A stretch of 64,000 nt of DNA from Nocardia sp. SYP-A9097 (GCF_009649815.1 NZ_WJIC01000013.1:62001-126000), one strand, 5' to 3'. Counted from the stretch's first letter, positions 1 to 8,133 are shown. Numbers and translations: made by a program. The notes: a model not told the origin generated them from the sequence alone.

Positions 1-221
1 AGCTCGGCCTCGCCGGGTGCGACGATCGGCGGGGGCTGATCAATGACAAGCGCGCCGAGATTCAGCGGCAGGTCGAGTTACTGCGCACGACCGACCGCTT
101 CCTCGAGCACCTGACCGAATGCAGCCATCCGGTGATCGCGGACTGCCCCGACTGCTCCGAATTCACCAGAGCCGGCGTCGAATTCCCCCGGCACAACCCT
201 GTTCCGGTCCGCGCCTCCTAG
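1..221 (+). CDS. MerR-family regulator, C-terminal end (5' end outside window)
   Basis: The open frame enters from the left edge (codons begin at base 3) and ends with TAG at 219-221. About 72 residues are visible. They form a helical stretch (EIQRQVELLRTTDRFLEHL), then a Cys-containing tail with CSHPVIADCPDC. A long helix followed by a short Cys-rich tail is typical of the dimerisation helix and effector tail of MerR regulators. The DNA-binding domain lies outside the window, so the family call rests on the tail only. The convergent P450 gene ends 5 bp downstream, so the two share one short intergenic junction. Confidence 0.55.
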   Translation, partial: LGLAGCDDRRGLINDKRAEIQRQVELLRTTDRFLEHLTECSHPVIADCPDCSEFTRAGVEFPRHNPVPVRAS

Positions 222-225
222 TTGC

Positions 226-1539
226 TCAGAGTAGGGTGACCTGCACCGGTGCGCCGTGGGCGGGCACGTGGGTGATATTCCGGATGCGAGAGCTCTCGCC
301 CGTGACTCCCGCGGGTAGGGAGAGTTGGTAGCGGGTCAGGATTTCGCGCAGCACGGCGGTGCCCTCCATGAGTGAGAAGCCCGCGCCGATGCAGCGACGC
401 ACCCCGCCGCCGAAGGGTAGCCAGGTATTGGGGGCAACCGAACCGTCGAGGAAGCGTTCGGGACGGAATTCGGTGCCGTCCGGGAAGCTGTCGGTGCGAC
501 TGTGCGCCAGCAGAATCGAGGTGGAGACGACCGCACCGCGCGGTAGCGACTGCCCGCCGATGGTCATATCGCGGGTGAGCATGCGGCCGGTGGCGGCAAT
601 GACGGTGCGGCGGCGCATGGACTCCTTGAGTACCGCCTCGAGGTATTTTTCATCGCCGTCGTGTGCGGCCCGGCGGGCGGACTCCTGCACCTGCGGATGC
701 ACGGCGAGTTCATGGCAGGCCCAGGACAGCGCGGAGGCGGTGGTCTCATGACCGGCGAGCAGTAGCGTGATCAGTTGATCGCGCAGCTCCTCATCGGAAA
801 GCGGTGCGTCGGAAGGGTTCTCACCCGAGCCGACCGCGAGCAGCCGGGACAGCACATCGGCCCGCTGATCGAGGTCCGGATGGGCACGGCGCTGGGTGAT
901 CTCGCTGTAGAGCAGCTCGTTCATCGCATTCTGATTGTCGCGGAAGCGCTTCCACGGCCCGCGCCCCTCCAGCCACGGATACTTCCAGCCGAGGAAGATG
1001 ATCGGATTGACATTCACGATCCGGCGCAGGCGCGGTGCGAGCTCACCGCGACGGCGTTCATCGGCCATACCGAAGACCACCTGCATGATGACGTCGAGGG
1101 TGAGCTCGTTCATCCGGTCCAGGGTGTGCACGGTCGAACCGGGCCCCCAGCGATCCACATGGGTCTTGGCAATGGCCTCGACCAGGGTGCGGTAGCCGCG
1201 CAGTGAGGATCCGGCGAATGCGGGCATGAGCAGTCGCCGGGCGCGGGCATGCTCGGCCTCATCGGTGAGCAGTAGCGAATGCTCACCCATAATGTGCACC
1301 AGCAGCCGATTGCCCTCGCCCGCGTGCAGATCCGCCGGATCGGCGGCGAAGATCTCCCGAATGTGTTCGGGCCGGGAGAACACCACCACCTTCTCCGAGT
1401 ACGGCGGGATCAGATTCAGGGTGAAAGCATCGCCGTACTTGCGGGCCGACCAATGCAATAGCGCACCACGCCACTTCGCGTAAAGTGTCGTCTGCACGAT
1501 CTTCGGCAACCAGGGGCCTGGTGGGTACGCGGTGGTCAC
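226..1539 (-). CDS. Cytochrome P450
   Basis: Haem-thiolate monooxygenase of 437 residues, a normal bacterial length and cytosolic. Visible hallmarks are the I-helix oxygen-activation motif AGHETTAS, the K-helix ExxR (LKESMRRR) and the haem-binding loop FGGGVRRCIGAG, with the ligand Cys near residue 383. I chose the GTG at 1539 because GAAGGG lies about 9 nt upstream and the protein then begins with TTAYPPGP, a Pro-rich start usual for this family. The frame stays open upstream to 1644, but that extension looks non-coding. The substrate cannot be told, and no ferredoxin or ferredoxin reductase gene is adjacent. Confidence 0.92.
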   Translation of the reverse strand: MTTAYPPGPWLPKIVQTTLYAKWRGALLHWSARKYGDAFTLNLIPPYSEKVVVFSRPEHIREIFAADPADLHAGEGNRLLVHIMGEHSLLLTDEAEHARARRLLMPAFAGSSLRGYRTLVEAIAKTHVDRWGPGSTVHTLDRMNELTLDVIMQVVFGMADERRRGELAPRLRRIVNVNPIIFLGWKYPWLEGRGPWKRFRDNQNAMNELLYSEITQRRAHPDLDQRADVLSRLLAVGSGENPSDAPLSDEELRDQLITLLLAGHETTASALSWACHELAVHPQVQESARRAAHDGDEKYLEAVLKESMRRRTVIAATGRMLTRDMTIGGQSLPRGAVVSTSILLAHSRTDSFPDGTEFRPERFLDGSVAPNTWLPFGGGVRRCIGAGFSLMEGTAVLREILTRYQLSLPAGVTGESSRIRNITHVPAHGAPVQVTLL

Positions 1540-1733
1540 AATGCTGATCCCTTCGCAAGGGCCGCTGCACTGCGGCCGCCTGAGACGCTCATTACAGCCT
1601 AGAGCGCCTGGCTTCGCGGTGGCAGTGCCGAGCCGACTTCGCACCCCAACACGCCGAGAGCGTCTTCGCGAACGTCACTGTGACGCAACCTGGTTCGAGT
1701 ATCGGGTCGCCGAGACCGCTGCCGAACACTCGC

Positions 1734-2150
1734 TCACCGCCACCTGACAGAGTCGAAGATGCCCTGCGGCGGCGATGTCGACGGCAATGGAGGGAGCCGA
1801 TCCGAATGCCCGTTCACCGGCGAGCAGAACTTGAATGGGCCCTCCGAATCGAACAGTTGGCGCATTTGCGGGTCGGCGTGATCGAGGAACCAGACGCTCA
1901 ACCCGGTATGCCCGTCCCGCCGCAGATACTCCCAAGCCCGCCAGATGCCATCGAGCCGCGCCATGGCCTCGGCATGTTTCCACCACTCGGGGCACCAGAC
2001 GCGCCGTCGACTGTCGGTCACATCGCGCCGGTACACCAGGCTGAGATAGTTCTCGACGAATTCCACCACTGATGCGTAGACCTGAACCTGCGCCCCACCC
2101 TCGGTCATTCCTCTATTGAACATCCTCGCACCGACAGTCGACCGATACAT
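1734..2150 (-). CDS. DUF4913 family protein
   Basis: Small soluble protein (up to 138 residues) of unknown function. The core reads FVENYLSLVYRR, then WCPEWWKHAEAMARLDGIWRAWE as two adjoining blocks, then SVWFLDHADPQMRQL and GPFKFC. This order of Trp-rich and Asp/His motifs is the DUF4913 signature, found mostly in actinobacteria and often on plasmids and integrated elements. Three in-frame ATGs (2150, 2120, 2108) could start it and none has a well-spaced ribosome site, so the start is uncertain. It is transcribed divergently from the epoxide hydrolase at 2200. Confidence 0.75.
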   Translation of the reverse strand: MYRSTVGARMFNRGMTEGGAQVQVYASVVEFVENYLSLVYRRDVTDSRRRVWCPEWWKHAEAMARLDGIWRAWEYLRRDGHTGLSVWFLDHADPQMRQLFDSEGPFKFCSPVNGHSDRLPPLPSTSPPQGIFDSVRWR

Positions 2151-2199
2151 TGTCGAGCTAGGACAAGCACTGACCTACTTCGTTCCTACCGTTTAGGAC

Positions 2200-3336
2200 A
2201 TGACCAGTTTCGAGCCCTTCCGCATCGATATCCCATCCGCCGCGATCGACGATCTCAACGCCCGCCTCGCCGCCACTCGCTGGCCGGATGAGCTGCCCGG
2301 TGTGGAGTGGAGTTACGGGATTCCGACGGGTTATGTTCGCGAACTCGCCGACTACTGGCGTACGGGGTTCGACTGGCGGACCAGGGAGGCGGCGTTGAAT
2401 CGCTTCCCGCAGTTCGTAACCGAGATCGATGGGCAGCGGATGCACTTCCTGCATGTTCGCTCGGCGCAGCCGGACGCGCTGCCGTTGGTACTGGTGCACG
2501 GTTGGCCGTTCCAGGATTTCACCGAGGTGATCGGGCCGCTCACCGATCCCGTCGCGCATGGCGGACTCGCGGAAGACGCCTACCACCTGGTGATTCCGAC
2601 CCTGCCGGGGTTCGGGTTCTCCGGGCCCACGAAGCGGCCGGGGGAGGCCGCCACCGAGCGCAGTGCCGAGCTGATCGCGAAACTCATGGCGGCCCTGGGG
2701 TATACCCGATACGGCGCGCAGGGTGGCGATGCCGGTTCCTTCATCGTCCCGCAGTTGGGTCGTATTGATGCCGAGCATCTGGCGGGTATCCATCTCAATG
2801 ACCCCATTACTATCCCGGCTTGGGGTGATGACGGATCCGCTTACAGCGCAAGCGATCAGGAGAAGCTGGCCGCCCTGCGGGATTGGAGCAGTAAGGAGAC
2901 CTCCGGATACGCGGGCATCCACTCCACTCGCCCGCAGACGCTGGCTCCCGCTGTCTCGGATTCCCCGGCGGGCCTGCTCGCGTGGGTCCTCGATGTCGTC
3001 AATACCTTCAGCGATCCTGCCGAGCCGACCCCGGACGCCGCCATCGATCGCGACATGCTGCTGACCAATATCGCGACGCTCTGGTTCACCAATACCATCG
3101 GTTCATCGATGCGCCTGTACAAGGAGTCCGGTCACTGGGGTGTGGAGCTGCCCGACTCGGGTGTCCCCACCGGCGTGGCAGTCTTCCCGGGCAACAACAC
3201 GATTCGCGGCGTCGCGGAGAAGCAGAACACCGTCGTGCACTGGTCCGAATTCGAGCGTGGCGGCCATTTCGCCGCGATGGAAACCCCCGACCTGCTCACC
3301 GCCGACCTCCGCGATTTCTTCCGCAAGCTCCGCTGA
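2200..3336 (+). CDS. Epoxide hydrolase (EHN plus alpha/beta-hydrolase)
   Basis: Hydrolyses epoxides to diols through a covalent ester intermediate. The 378-residue protein has the N-terminal EHN domain (residues 5-110, with TRWPDELPG and a Trp/Tyr-rich region), then an alpha/beta-hydrolase fold. The oxyanion motif HGWP is at 100-103. The nucleophile elbow is GGDAG with Asp177, and the catalytic His in GGHFA is near 356. ATG at 2200 follows TTTAGGAC. It resembles the family often annotated as microsomal-type or juvenile-hormone-type epoxide hydrolase. The native substrate is unknown, and the P450 nearby need not be related. Confidence 0.9.
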   Translation: MTSFEPFRIDIPSAAIDDLNARLAATRWPDELPGVEWSYGIPTGYVRELADYWRTGFDWRTREAALNRFPQFVTEIDGQRMHFLHVRSAQPDALPLVLVHGWPFQDFTEVIGPLTDPVAHGGLAEDAYHLVIPTLPGFGFSGPTKRPGEAATERSAELIAKLMAALGYTRYGAQGGDAGSFIVPQLGRIDAEHLAGIHLNDPITIPAWGDDGSAYSASDQEKLAALRDWSSKETSGYAGIHSTRPQTLAPAVSDSPAGLLAWVLDVVNTFSDPAEPTPDAAIDRDMLLTNIATLWFTNTIGSSMRLYKESGHWGVELPDSGVPTGVAVFPGNNTIRGVAEKQNTVVHWSEFERGGHFAAMETPDLLTADLRDFFRKLR

Positions 3337-3370
3337 GCGGATCCCCGGGCGGCCATGCCAAGCTGACCCC

Positions 3371-4006
3371 ATGGCCCTCGTTTACGACACCACCCTGGTC
3401 CCCGGCAAACTCGACTTGCTGGCGGCCTGGCTCCCGACCCGGCCCTGGTTCGAAGGCGGTGTGGCGCCGCGATTCGAACGGGCAGGCGGCGGTTTCCGCC
3501 TGGACGATCCGGCAGGCGAGGTCGGTATCGAATTCGTCGTGGTGGCAGATACTTCCGGCCTCACCCCGGTCGCGTATCTGACCCCCATGACATATCGCGG
3601 TGCACCCCTGGACGGTGCCGACGACGCCCTGATCGGCACCTCCGAGCACGGCGTCCTCGGCAAGCGCTGGTTCTACGACGCACCCCACGACCCGGTATTC
3701 GTGGAACAGCTCGCCCGCCTCCTGTCCGGCGACGCCCAGCCACAGGACCGCAACGAAAGCGACACCATCGACTCCTCGGTGACGGTCCTGACCGCCGGAT
3801 TCAACTCGCCCACAACCGGATTCGATACAGCTTCGGCCACCGATACCACCCGCTGGACCGAGATCGCCTTCGCCGCCGATCACCAGGTAATCCGACTCCA
3901 CCGCATCATCACCCCGGACACCTCGCCCGCGACCAGGGTGGAAGCACCATGGTCGACCGCTGACGGCGTCACCATACGAGGCGTCTTCGCAAGCATCACC
4001 CCCTGA
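3371..4006 (+). CDS. Maltokinase N-terminal cap-like domain protein
   Basis: A 211-residue soluble protein beginning at ATG 3371. Its start, VYDTTLVPGKLDLLAAWLPT, followed by PWF, is the pattern of the Mak_N_cap domain, which caps actinobacterial maltokinase. No kinase domain follows, so this is a stand-alone cap-like protein, a form common in actinomycetes and without an assigned role. The frame is open upstream to 3140, but that part overlaps the epoxide hydrolase and is not credible. The gene follows the epoxide hydrolase by 34 bp on the same strand and may be co-transcribed with it. Confidence 0.7.
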   Translation: MALVYDTTLVPGKLDLLAAWLPTRPWFEGGVAPRFERAGGGFRLDDPAGEVGIEFVVVADTSGLTPVAYLTPMTYRGAPLDGADDALIGTSEHGVLGKRWFYDAPHDPVFVEQLARLLSGDAQPQDRNESDTIDSSVTVLTAGFNSPTTGFDTASATDTTRWTEIAFAADHQVIRLHRIITPDTSPATRVEAPWSTADGVTIRGVFASITP

Positions 4007-4088
4007 CTTGGACGGCGGCGCGCGGTGCTGACGTGCGGAATGTGTCTGTCCGGCGGCTATTTGAACTTATCGGTCATACAATTCGGCT

Positions 4089-4658
4089 ATGCCCACCAAT
4101 CGGATCGAGGGGCGCACCGCGGTGTTTGCCGACTGGGCTTGGCAGGCACTGCTGGTCACAGGTGTGTGCTCGGTGGGGGTCGGGATCACCTTGGCGGTGT
4201 GGCCGGACAAATCCGTGATGGTGGAGGGGACGTTGTGCGGGCTGGTGTTGCTGGCGACCGCGGCGGTGGAGTTGATTGTGGCGTTCGGCGCGCATGTCGC
4301 TACCGCGTTGAAGGTGTTGCAGTTCATTGCCGGGGTTACCACGTTGTTGCTGGCATTGTGGTGCATCAATAGTGGGCAGTGGGTGTTGTTGCTGGCCTTG
4401 TGGATCGGTATGGGGTGGATGGTTCGCGGGGTGGTGGTGGCGATTACGGCGGCCTGGTCGGACGAGTTCGTGGGGTCGGGTTGGCAGGAGGTCGTCGGGC
4501 TGGTGACGGCGGGTGTTGGCATGGTGGTCGCGGTGGGGCCGTTCGAATCGGTGGTCTCGCTGTCGGTGGCGGTCGGATTGTTCACGGTCGCACTGGGGGT
4601 CACCGAGATCTGGACGTCGGCGCGATTCGAGCGCAGTGGCGTGGGCGCGACCCTCTGA
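4089..4658 (+). CDS. HdeD-like (DUF308) membrane protein
   Basis: A 189-residue hydrophobic protein with about six predicted membrane segments arranged as three hairpins (WQALLVTGVCSVGVGITLAV, GLVLLATAAVELIVAF, LQFIAGVTTLLLALW, LLALWIGMGWMVRGVV, VVGLVTAGVGMVVAV, LSVAVGLFTVALGVTEIW). Short loops and Gly-rich helices fit the DUF308/HdeD family, linked to acid stress in enterobacteria but uncharacterised in actinomycetes. It lies 67 bp upstream of the NarJ-like gene on the same strand, and a functional link is not evident. Confidence 0.75.
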   Translation: MPTNRIEGRTAVFADWAWQALLVTGVCSVGVGITLAVWPDKSVMVEGTLCGLVLLATAAVELIVAFGAHVATALKVLQFIAGVTTLLLALWCINSGQWVLLLALWIGMGWMVRGVVVAITAAWSDEFVGSGWQEVVGLVTAGVGMVVAVGPFESVVSLSVAVGLFTVALGVTEIWTSARFERSGVGATL

Positions 4659-4725
4659 CACCCCACATACGCACCAATTCCCAGATATTTGCCGATACCG
4701 AGCAAGTCGACGGGAGGCACCGTAA

Positions 4726-5271
4726 GTGAACCTCACCGACTCGATGCGATCCGGGGCCTGGCAGGTGCAGTCGCGACTGCTCGCGTATCCCGATGAGGGA
4801 CTGCTGGATTCGCTGTCACTGCTGTGCCGCACCGTGGCGGCACTGCCGGAGCCGATCGGCGCGCCCCTGCAGCCGCTGCTGAATCATCTCGAGCGTGGTG
4901 TGCCGCTGGCATTGGCGACCGAATATATCGAGACCTTCGGTCATCCCAAGCGGTTCAAACAGCTGTATCGGACACCCGGACTCGTGCTGGACAACGGTGA
5001 ACTCTCCGATCATCTCGCCGTGGTGCTGGAATTCGCCGCCGCCTTCCCCGAACCGGGCGAACGGTTGTTGAGCGAGCATCGTGCGGGTATCGAGGTCATG
5101 CGAATGGCGTTGCGCGAGGCCGGTTCTCCGTGGATGGGCGTGCTGGAATCGCTGTCGGCGACGCTGCCCGCATTGCGCGCGGATGAGCACCAGGCGATTG
5201 CCGAGCTCATCGCGCAGGGGCTGCGGCCCTTGCGAAACCCGATTCGCGGCAAGGCAATTCGGTTACGCTGA
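4726..5271 (+). CDS. NarJ-like molybdoenzyme chaperone, shortened
   Basis: Related to NarJ, the chaperone that helps insert molybdenum cofactor into nitrate reductase NarG before NarGH docks on NarI. GTG at 4726 is set by GGGAGG at 4712-4717. Family features are QSRLLAYPDE (residues 15-24), EYIETF (66-71), DHLAVVLEFAA (95-105), LLSEHR (114-119) and EAGSPW (131-136). The usual block after the ETF motif, which contains LTYYTxGDTRxRG, is absent: residues 72-94 bridge directly to DHL. At 181 residues it is shorter than typical NarJ (about 200-240). No narG, narH or narI lies in the window. It could serve a distant enzyme or have a new role. Confidence 0.7.
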   Translation: MNLTDSMRSGAWQVQSRLLAYPDEGLLDSLSLLCRTVAALPEPIGAPLQPLLNHLERGVPLALATEYIETFGHPKRFKQLYRTPGLVLDNGELSDHLAVVLEFAAAFPEPGERLLSEHRAGIEVMRMALREAGSPWMGVLESLSATLPALRADEHQAIAELIAQGLRPLRNPIRGKAIRLR

Positions 5272-5276
5272 AGATC

Positions 5277-5495
5277 GTGTCGGAGATCGATCGACTGCAT
5301 GATGCCAGTCGTGTGCCGCGCGCCGATCTCGCCGCGCTCGGTGATCTCTACGAGGACCACTACGCCGTACTGCGCACCGCGTTCGAACATGCCCGCGATA
5401 AACGTGAACGCGATTTGAGCGCCGCCATCGATCAAGGGCTCACCGTAGTGCCATCGCTGGTGCGCTCCGCGGTGCGCCGCATGCTGTTCTCCTGA
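5277..5495 (+). CDS. Small hypothetical protein in NarJ-like operon
   Basis: A 72-residue protein starting at GTG 5277, 5 bp after the NarJ-like stop, so almost certainly co-transcribed and perhaps translationally coupled. It is predicted mostly helical and charged (LYEDHYAVLRTAFEHARDKR), with no signal peptide, membrane segment or metal motif. I do not recognise a family. The tight spacing to its neighbours on both sides (7 bp to the next ATG) supports it being real. Confidence 0.6.
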   Translation: MSEIDRLHDASRVPRADLAALGDLYEDHYAVLRTAFEHARDKRERDLSAAIDQGLTVVPSLVRSAVRRMLFS

Positions 5496-5502
5496 GGCGG
5501 TA

Positions 5503-6386
5503 ATGACGAATCTGGCGGCCCGTGCGGAAGTGGTGAAACTGGCACGCGAACTCGATACCGCGCCGGAGAACCTCGCCTTCCTACTCGACAGTGATCCGAC
5601 CGCCATCCGGCGGGTGCGCCAGCGCATGCACCGCTCGCTGGACGCGCCCTACCGGCCCATGTTCCAGCGGCTGGCGAAAGTCAGTGCGCTGGTGCCGAAT
5701 TCGCTCGCCATCGCTATCGCGACCCGGTACTTCGGGCCTATGCTGTGCGGGATGATCGCCAGTTCACTCACCCCGGAGCGTGCGGTGGGGCTCATCGGGC
5801 ATGTACCCGTGGATTTCCTCGCCGATCTCGCGCCTTACGTGGATCCGGACGCCGCGACCCCCGGCGCGAGGACTATGTGACCCTGGCCCGGTTCCTGGTG
5901 GCCGCCACCGATCGGCAACTGCTGAATGTGGTGCCCCATATCGACCGGGCAGAGGACATGCTCCAGGTCGGGTTCCATGCCGAATTGGATTCGGTCGCAG
6001 ACCGATTCGAGGTGGTGCTCTCCCAGTTGCCGGACGATCGTATTCGCGCCATGCTCCAGTCCGCGCACGAGCAGGACCGCTTCATAGAAGCGTTCACGTT
6101 CATGCAGTTCCTCAGCGATAAGACGCTCGGCAGGGTGGCCGACGCGACCGCCGGGATGAGCGATGAGGTCCTGACCCACATGGTCGAATCGGTGCATCGC
6201 GAAAACGCTTGGGCGGAACTACTTCCCGTCGCCGAGGTAATGTCCCCGCCGAACTGGCAGCGCATGTTCGACCTCCCCGTCTGGGATGCCGAGAAGCTAA
6301 CCGCCCTCGGCCGGGCCGCCGAAGCCCTCGGCCGCGGAGATGATCTGCTCGAGCTGATCGTGGAGGCGGGTAAGAGCCTCGAATGA
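5503..6386 (+). pseudogene. Hypothetical all-helical protein, frameshifted
   Basis: Third gene of the NarJ-like operon. ATG at 5503 follows GAGGCGG. The first frame runs to TGA at 5878-5880 (125 residues), while sequence of the same character continues in another frame to 6386 (from DYVTLARFLVAATD onward). One extra C in the run CCCCC at 5858-5862 would join the halves into about 294 residues reading DAATPRREDYVTLARF. The product would be a soluble helical protein with no domain I recognise and no membrane segments. It is either a recent one-base lesion, a sequence error, or a -1 slip site. Confidence 0.65.
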
Positions 6387-6578
6387 GGTTGCGGCCCTCT
6401 TCGTAATCACGAACAACGAGGGGTTTGGGGGTCGCCGTAGTACCCACCGAAAATGGGGTGCCATTAAGGATCGTGTCACCAGGTACATGAAGCGCCTTCA
6501 CTCCCGCTGAACCCGCGGGGCGTCGAGCTGAAACTCCCGAAGCTCTCATGAAGTGCAAAGTGCGGCGCGGGGTTGCGA

Positions 6579-7379
6579 TCAGCGTCGTTGGCCGCGTTCG
6601 CGTTTGCTTCTGGCGGCGCGGATCTCGGTGTCGGCGACCTTGTCGGCGAGCAGGGTGTAGATCTGTGTGGTTTCGGTGGAGGCGTGTCCCTGGCGGCGGC
6701 GCACGACCTCGATGGAGACACCGCTGTTGATCAGCTCGGTGGCGTGGCTATGACGGAGTTGATGGATTCCTATGCCGACACCGGCTGCGGCGCAGTGTTT
6801 CTGCCAGCGGTTGTGTGCGGCGTCGTAGGACAGCGGGCCGCCGTTGCCGTTGATGCTGGCGCGGAACACCGCCCCGGAGGTGTAGCCCGATCGCGCCAGG
6901 TAGAGCTTGAGCAGCGCGACGTAGCCGCGGTCGTCGAGCAGCACGGTCCGCACGGTGCCGCCCTTGCCGTGGATGCGGACGTGCTCGTCGTCGAGGGTGA
7001 GGTCGAGGTCCTCGACCTCGAGGCCGCATACCTCCGACGCCCTGGCGCCGCACACGTAGGCGGTCTCGAACAGCACCCGGTCCCGCAGCACGTCCAGGGG
7101 CACGTCCTTGCGTGGCCGCCGCGAGCAGATCACGTCGAACACCGCCTTGACGTCCCCGGTTGCCGCGGGCCGGGGCAGGGTCTTGGGAACGTCGATGGTG
7201 TCGATGCGGTCCATCGGGTTGTGCTCGAGCAGTTCATGGCGCACCGCCCACCGACAGAACGACGCCACCGCCGCCCTCTTGCGCTTGCGGGTGGATGGGG
7301 CCTGTCCGGCGATGTCGGCGAGGAACTTGCGGATCGGGTCGGCCGACAGTTCGGCGGTCCTGCCCTCACGGTTGACCAC
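6579..7379 (-). CDS. Tyrosine recombinase (integrase), N-terminally truncated
   Basis: Phage- or element-type site-specific recombinase. Counting from the GTG at 7379 it is 266 residues. All catalytic residues are present: Arg113 in CGARASEV, the HQLRH box (His206, Arg209), His232 in QGHAST and Tyr241 in IYTLL. A core-binding helical domain with APSTRKRKRAAVASFCRW lies ahead. Full-length relatives carry more sequence before VVNREGR. Here the upstream bases instead encode, in another frame, a GNAT acetyltransferase, so the recombinase has lost its true start. Expression from GTG 7379 is possible but unproven. A frame open to 7448 adds only non-homologous residues. Confidence 0.8.
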   Translation of the reverse strand: MVNREGRTAELSADPIRKFLADIAGQAPSTRKRKRAAVASFCRWAVRHELLEHNPMDRIDTIDVPKTLPRPAATGDVKAVFDVICSRRPRKDVPLDVLRDRVLFETAYVCGARASEVCGLEVEDLDLTLDDEHVRIHGKGGTVRTVLLDDRGYVALLKLYLARSGYTSGAVFRASINGNGGPLSYDAAHNRWQKHCAAAGVGIGIHQLRHSHATELINSGVSIEVVRRRQGHASTETTQIYTLLADKVADTEIRAARSKRERGQRR

Positions 7380-7762
7380 AGGCGGCGCCTGCCCGTCGCG
7401 AAGGCAGCGTCCACGACCGCGTGCGCCGCCTCCGTCGCATAGCCACACCCATGTGCGCGACGAAGAAGCTCATACCCGATCTCTGGCTCATCGAAGCTTC
7501 CGCCGCCGACGAAGAAGCCGCAATGGCCGATCGGATCCTGTTCGGCTCGCCGCCGGATCGCGAGAAGACCGATGCCGTTCTCGTGAGCCTTCGCCCGCTG
7601 ATCGACCAAGCGCTGTCGAACTTCGGCCAGCGTGGCAGTGGTGCCACCCTCGTGCTCACCCAGCAACTCGAGATTGCAGGCTGCATCCTCGGGACCGCAC
7701 AACCTCAGCGACAATCTCTCTGTCTCAATCGAGAACGCCATCGGTTGGTACAGGCCCGTCAT
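7380..7762 (-). pseudogene. GNAT acetyltransferase, 3' end lost at recombinase junction
   Basis: N-terminal part of a RimJ/RimL-type N-acetyltransferase. The frame starts at ATG 7762 (GGGTGAG upstream; ATG 7741 and 7786 are alternatives). It shows IETERLSLRLCGPEDA, then PIGHCGFFVGG, IGYELLRRAHGCGYATEAA and FATGRRRLWSTVR. The acetyl-CoA loop region and strand beta4 are present. Immediately after WSTVR the reading becomes nonsense, because the DNA is now recombinase coding sequence in a different frame. The usual C-terminal third (SxxVLEKLGF region) is missing, so this is a broken gene fused at the DNA level to the recombinase. Confidence 0.75.
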
Positions 7763-7855
7763 CTCACCCACCCCTGTTCGGTCCACGCCGCCAGACCTGA
7801 CGAGACAGAACAGCCAGCTCTGAAGATGGCATAGCTAGACATCTGCAGCGGTTGG

Positions 7856-7873
7856 GAGCTTTCCGAAAAGCTC
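7856..7873 (-). terminator. Weak hairpin after borosin-like precursor
   Basis: GAGCTTT and AAAGCTC form perfect 7-bp arms around a 4-nt loop, about 30 bp downstream of the precursor stop on the minus strand. There is no clear U-tract, so termination is only a possibility. It is the only hairpin between the precursor and the truncated GNAT gene. Confidence 0.35.
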
Positions 7874-7902
7874 GGGTAGATCAACTACTAGATGATGAAG
7901 CC

Positions 7903-8052
7903 TTATTCTTCGACGACTTCGACTTCCGCGACTTCGACGACGGCGCCTTCCACCATCAAGGTGGAGGCGTCGGTGGACGCCTGCCGGGTGACATCCATGA
8001 CCGCGTACCGCAGGTCGGTTCCCTGCGGTTCGGTCGTTTCGTGTGAGTACAT
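7903..8052 (-). CDS. Putative borosin-type RiPP precursor peptide
   Basis: A 49-residue peptide with a near-ideal ribosome site (AAAGGAGG, 5 nt before ATG 8052). Residues 1-32 are polar and leader-like (MYSHETTEPQGTDLRYAVMD at the start). The last 15 residues are EGAVVEVAEVEVVEE, an almost strictly Val/Glu/Ala tail, stopped by TAA at 7903-7905. It lies 81 bp downstream of, and on the same strand as, the borosin N-methyltransferase gene. In borosins the methylated core sits at the precursor C-terminus and is often Val-rich. That this peptide is the substrate is inferred from position, size, ribosome site and composition; no homologue can be searched here. It lacks the helical recognition domain that many separate borosin precursors carry. 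Confidence 0.7.
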   Translation of the reverse strand: MYSHETTEPQGTDLRYAVMDVTRQASTDASTLMVEGAVVEVAEVEVVEE

Positions 8053-8102
8053 GGCTTCCTCCTTTGAAACGATTTGCTGCGGTTAGCGGGCCCGACGGGC
8101 CC

Positions 8103-8131
8103 CTCCCGGCCGCCCATCGGGCGGTCGGGAG
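8103..8131 (-). promoter_or_regulatory. Strong hairpin between methyltransferase and precursor genes
   Basis: CTCCCG-CCGCCC and GGGCGG-CGGGAG form two 6-bp stem blocks with one mismatched pair and a 3-nt loop. It starts 3 bp after the methyltransferase stop. In the minus-strand transcript it stands between the two cistrons. It could attenuate read-through, or cap a processed precursor mRNA so that peptide exceeds enzyme. There is no U-tract directly after it. Confidence 0.5.
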
Positions 8132-8133
8132 AG

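Noticed and set aside
4089..6386. Nitrate reductase cluster
   Set aside because: Only a NarJ-like gene is present. The neighbours are an HdeD-like membrane protein and unknown proteins, with no molybdenum, Fe-S or cytochrome b subunit.
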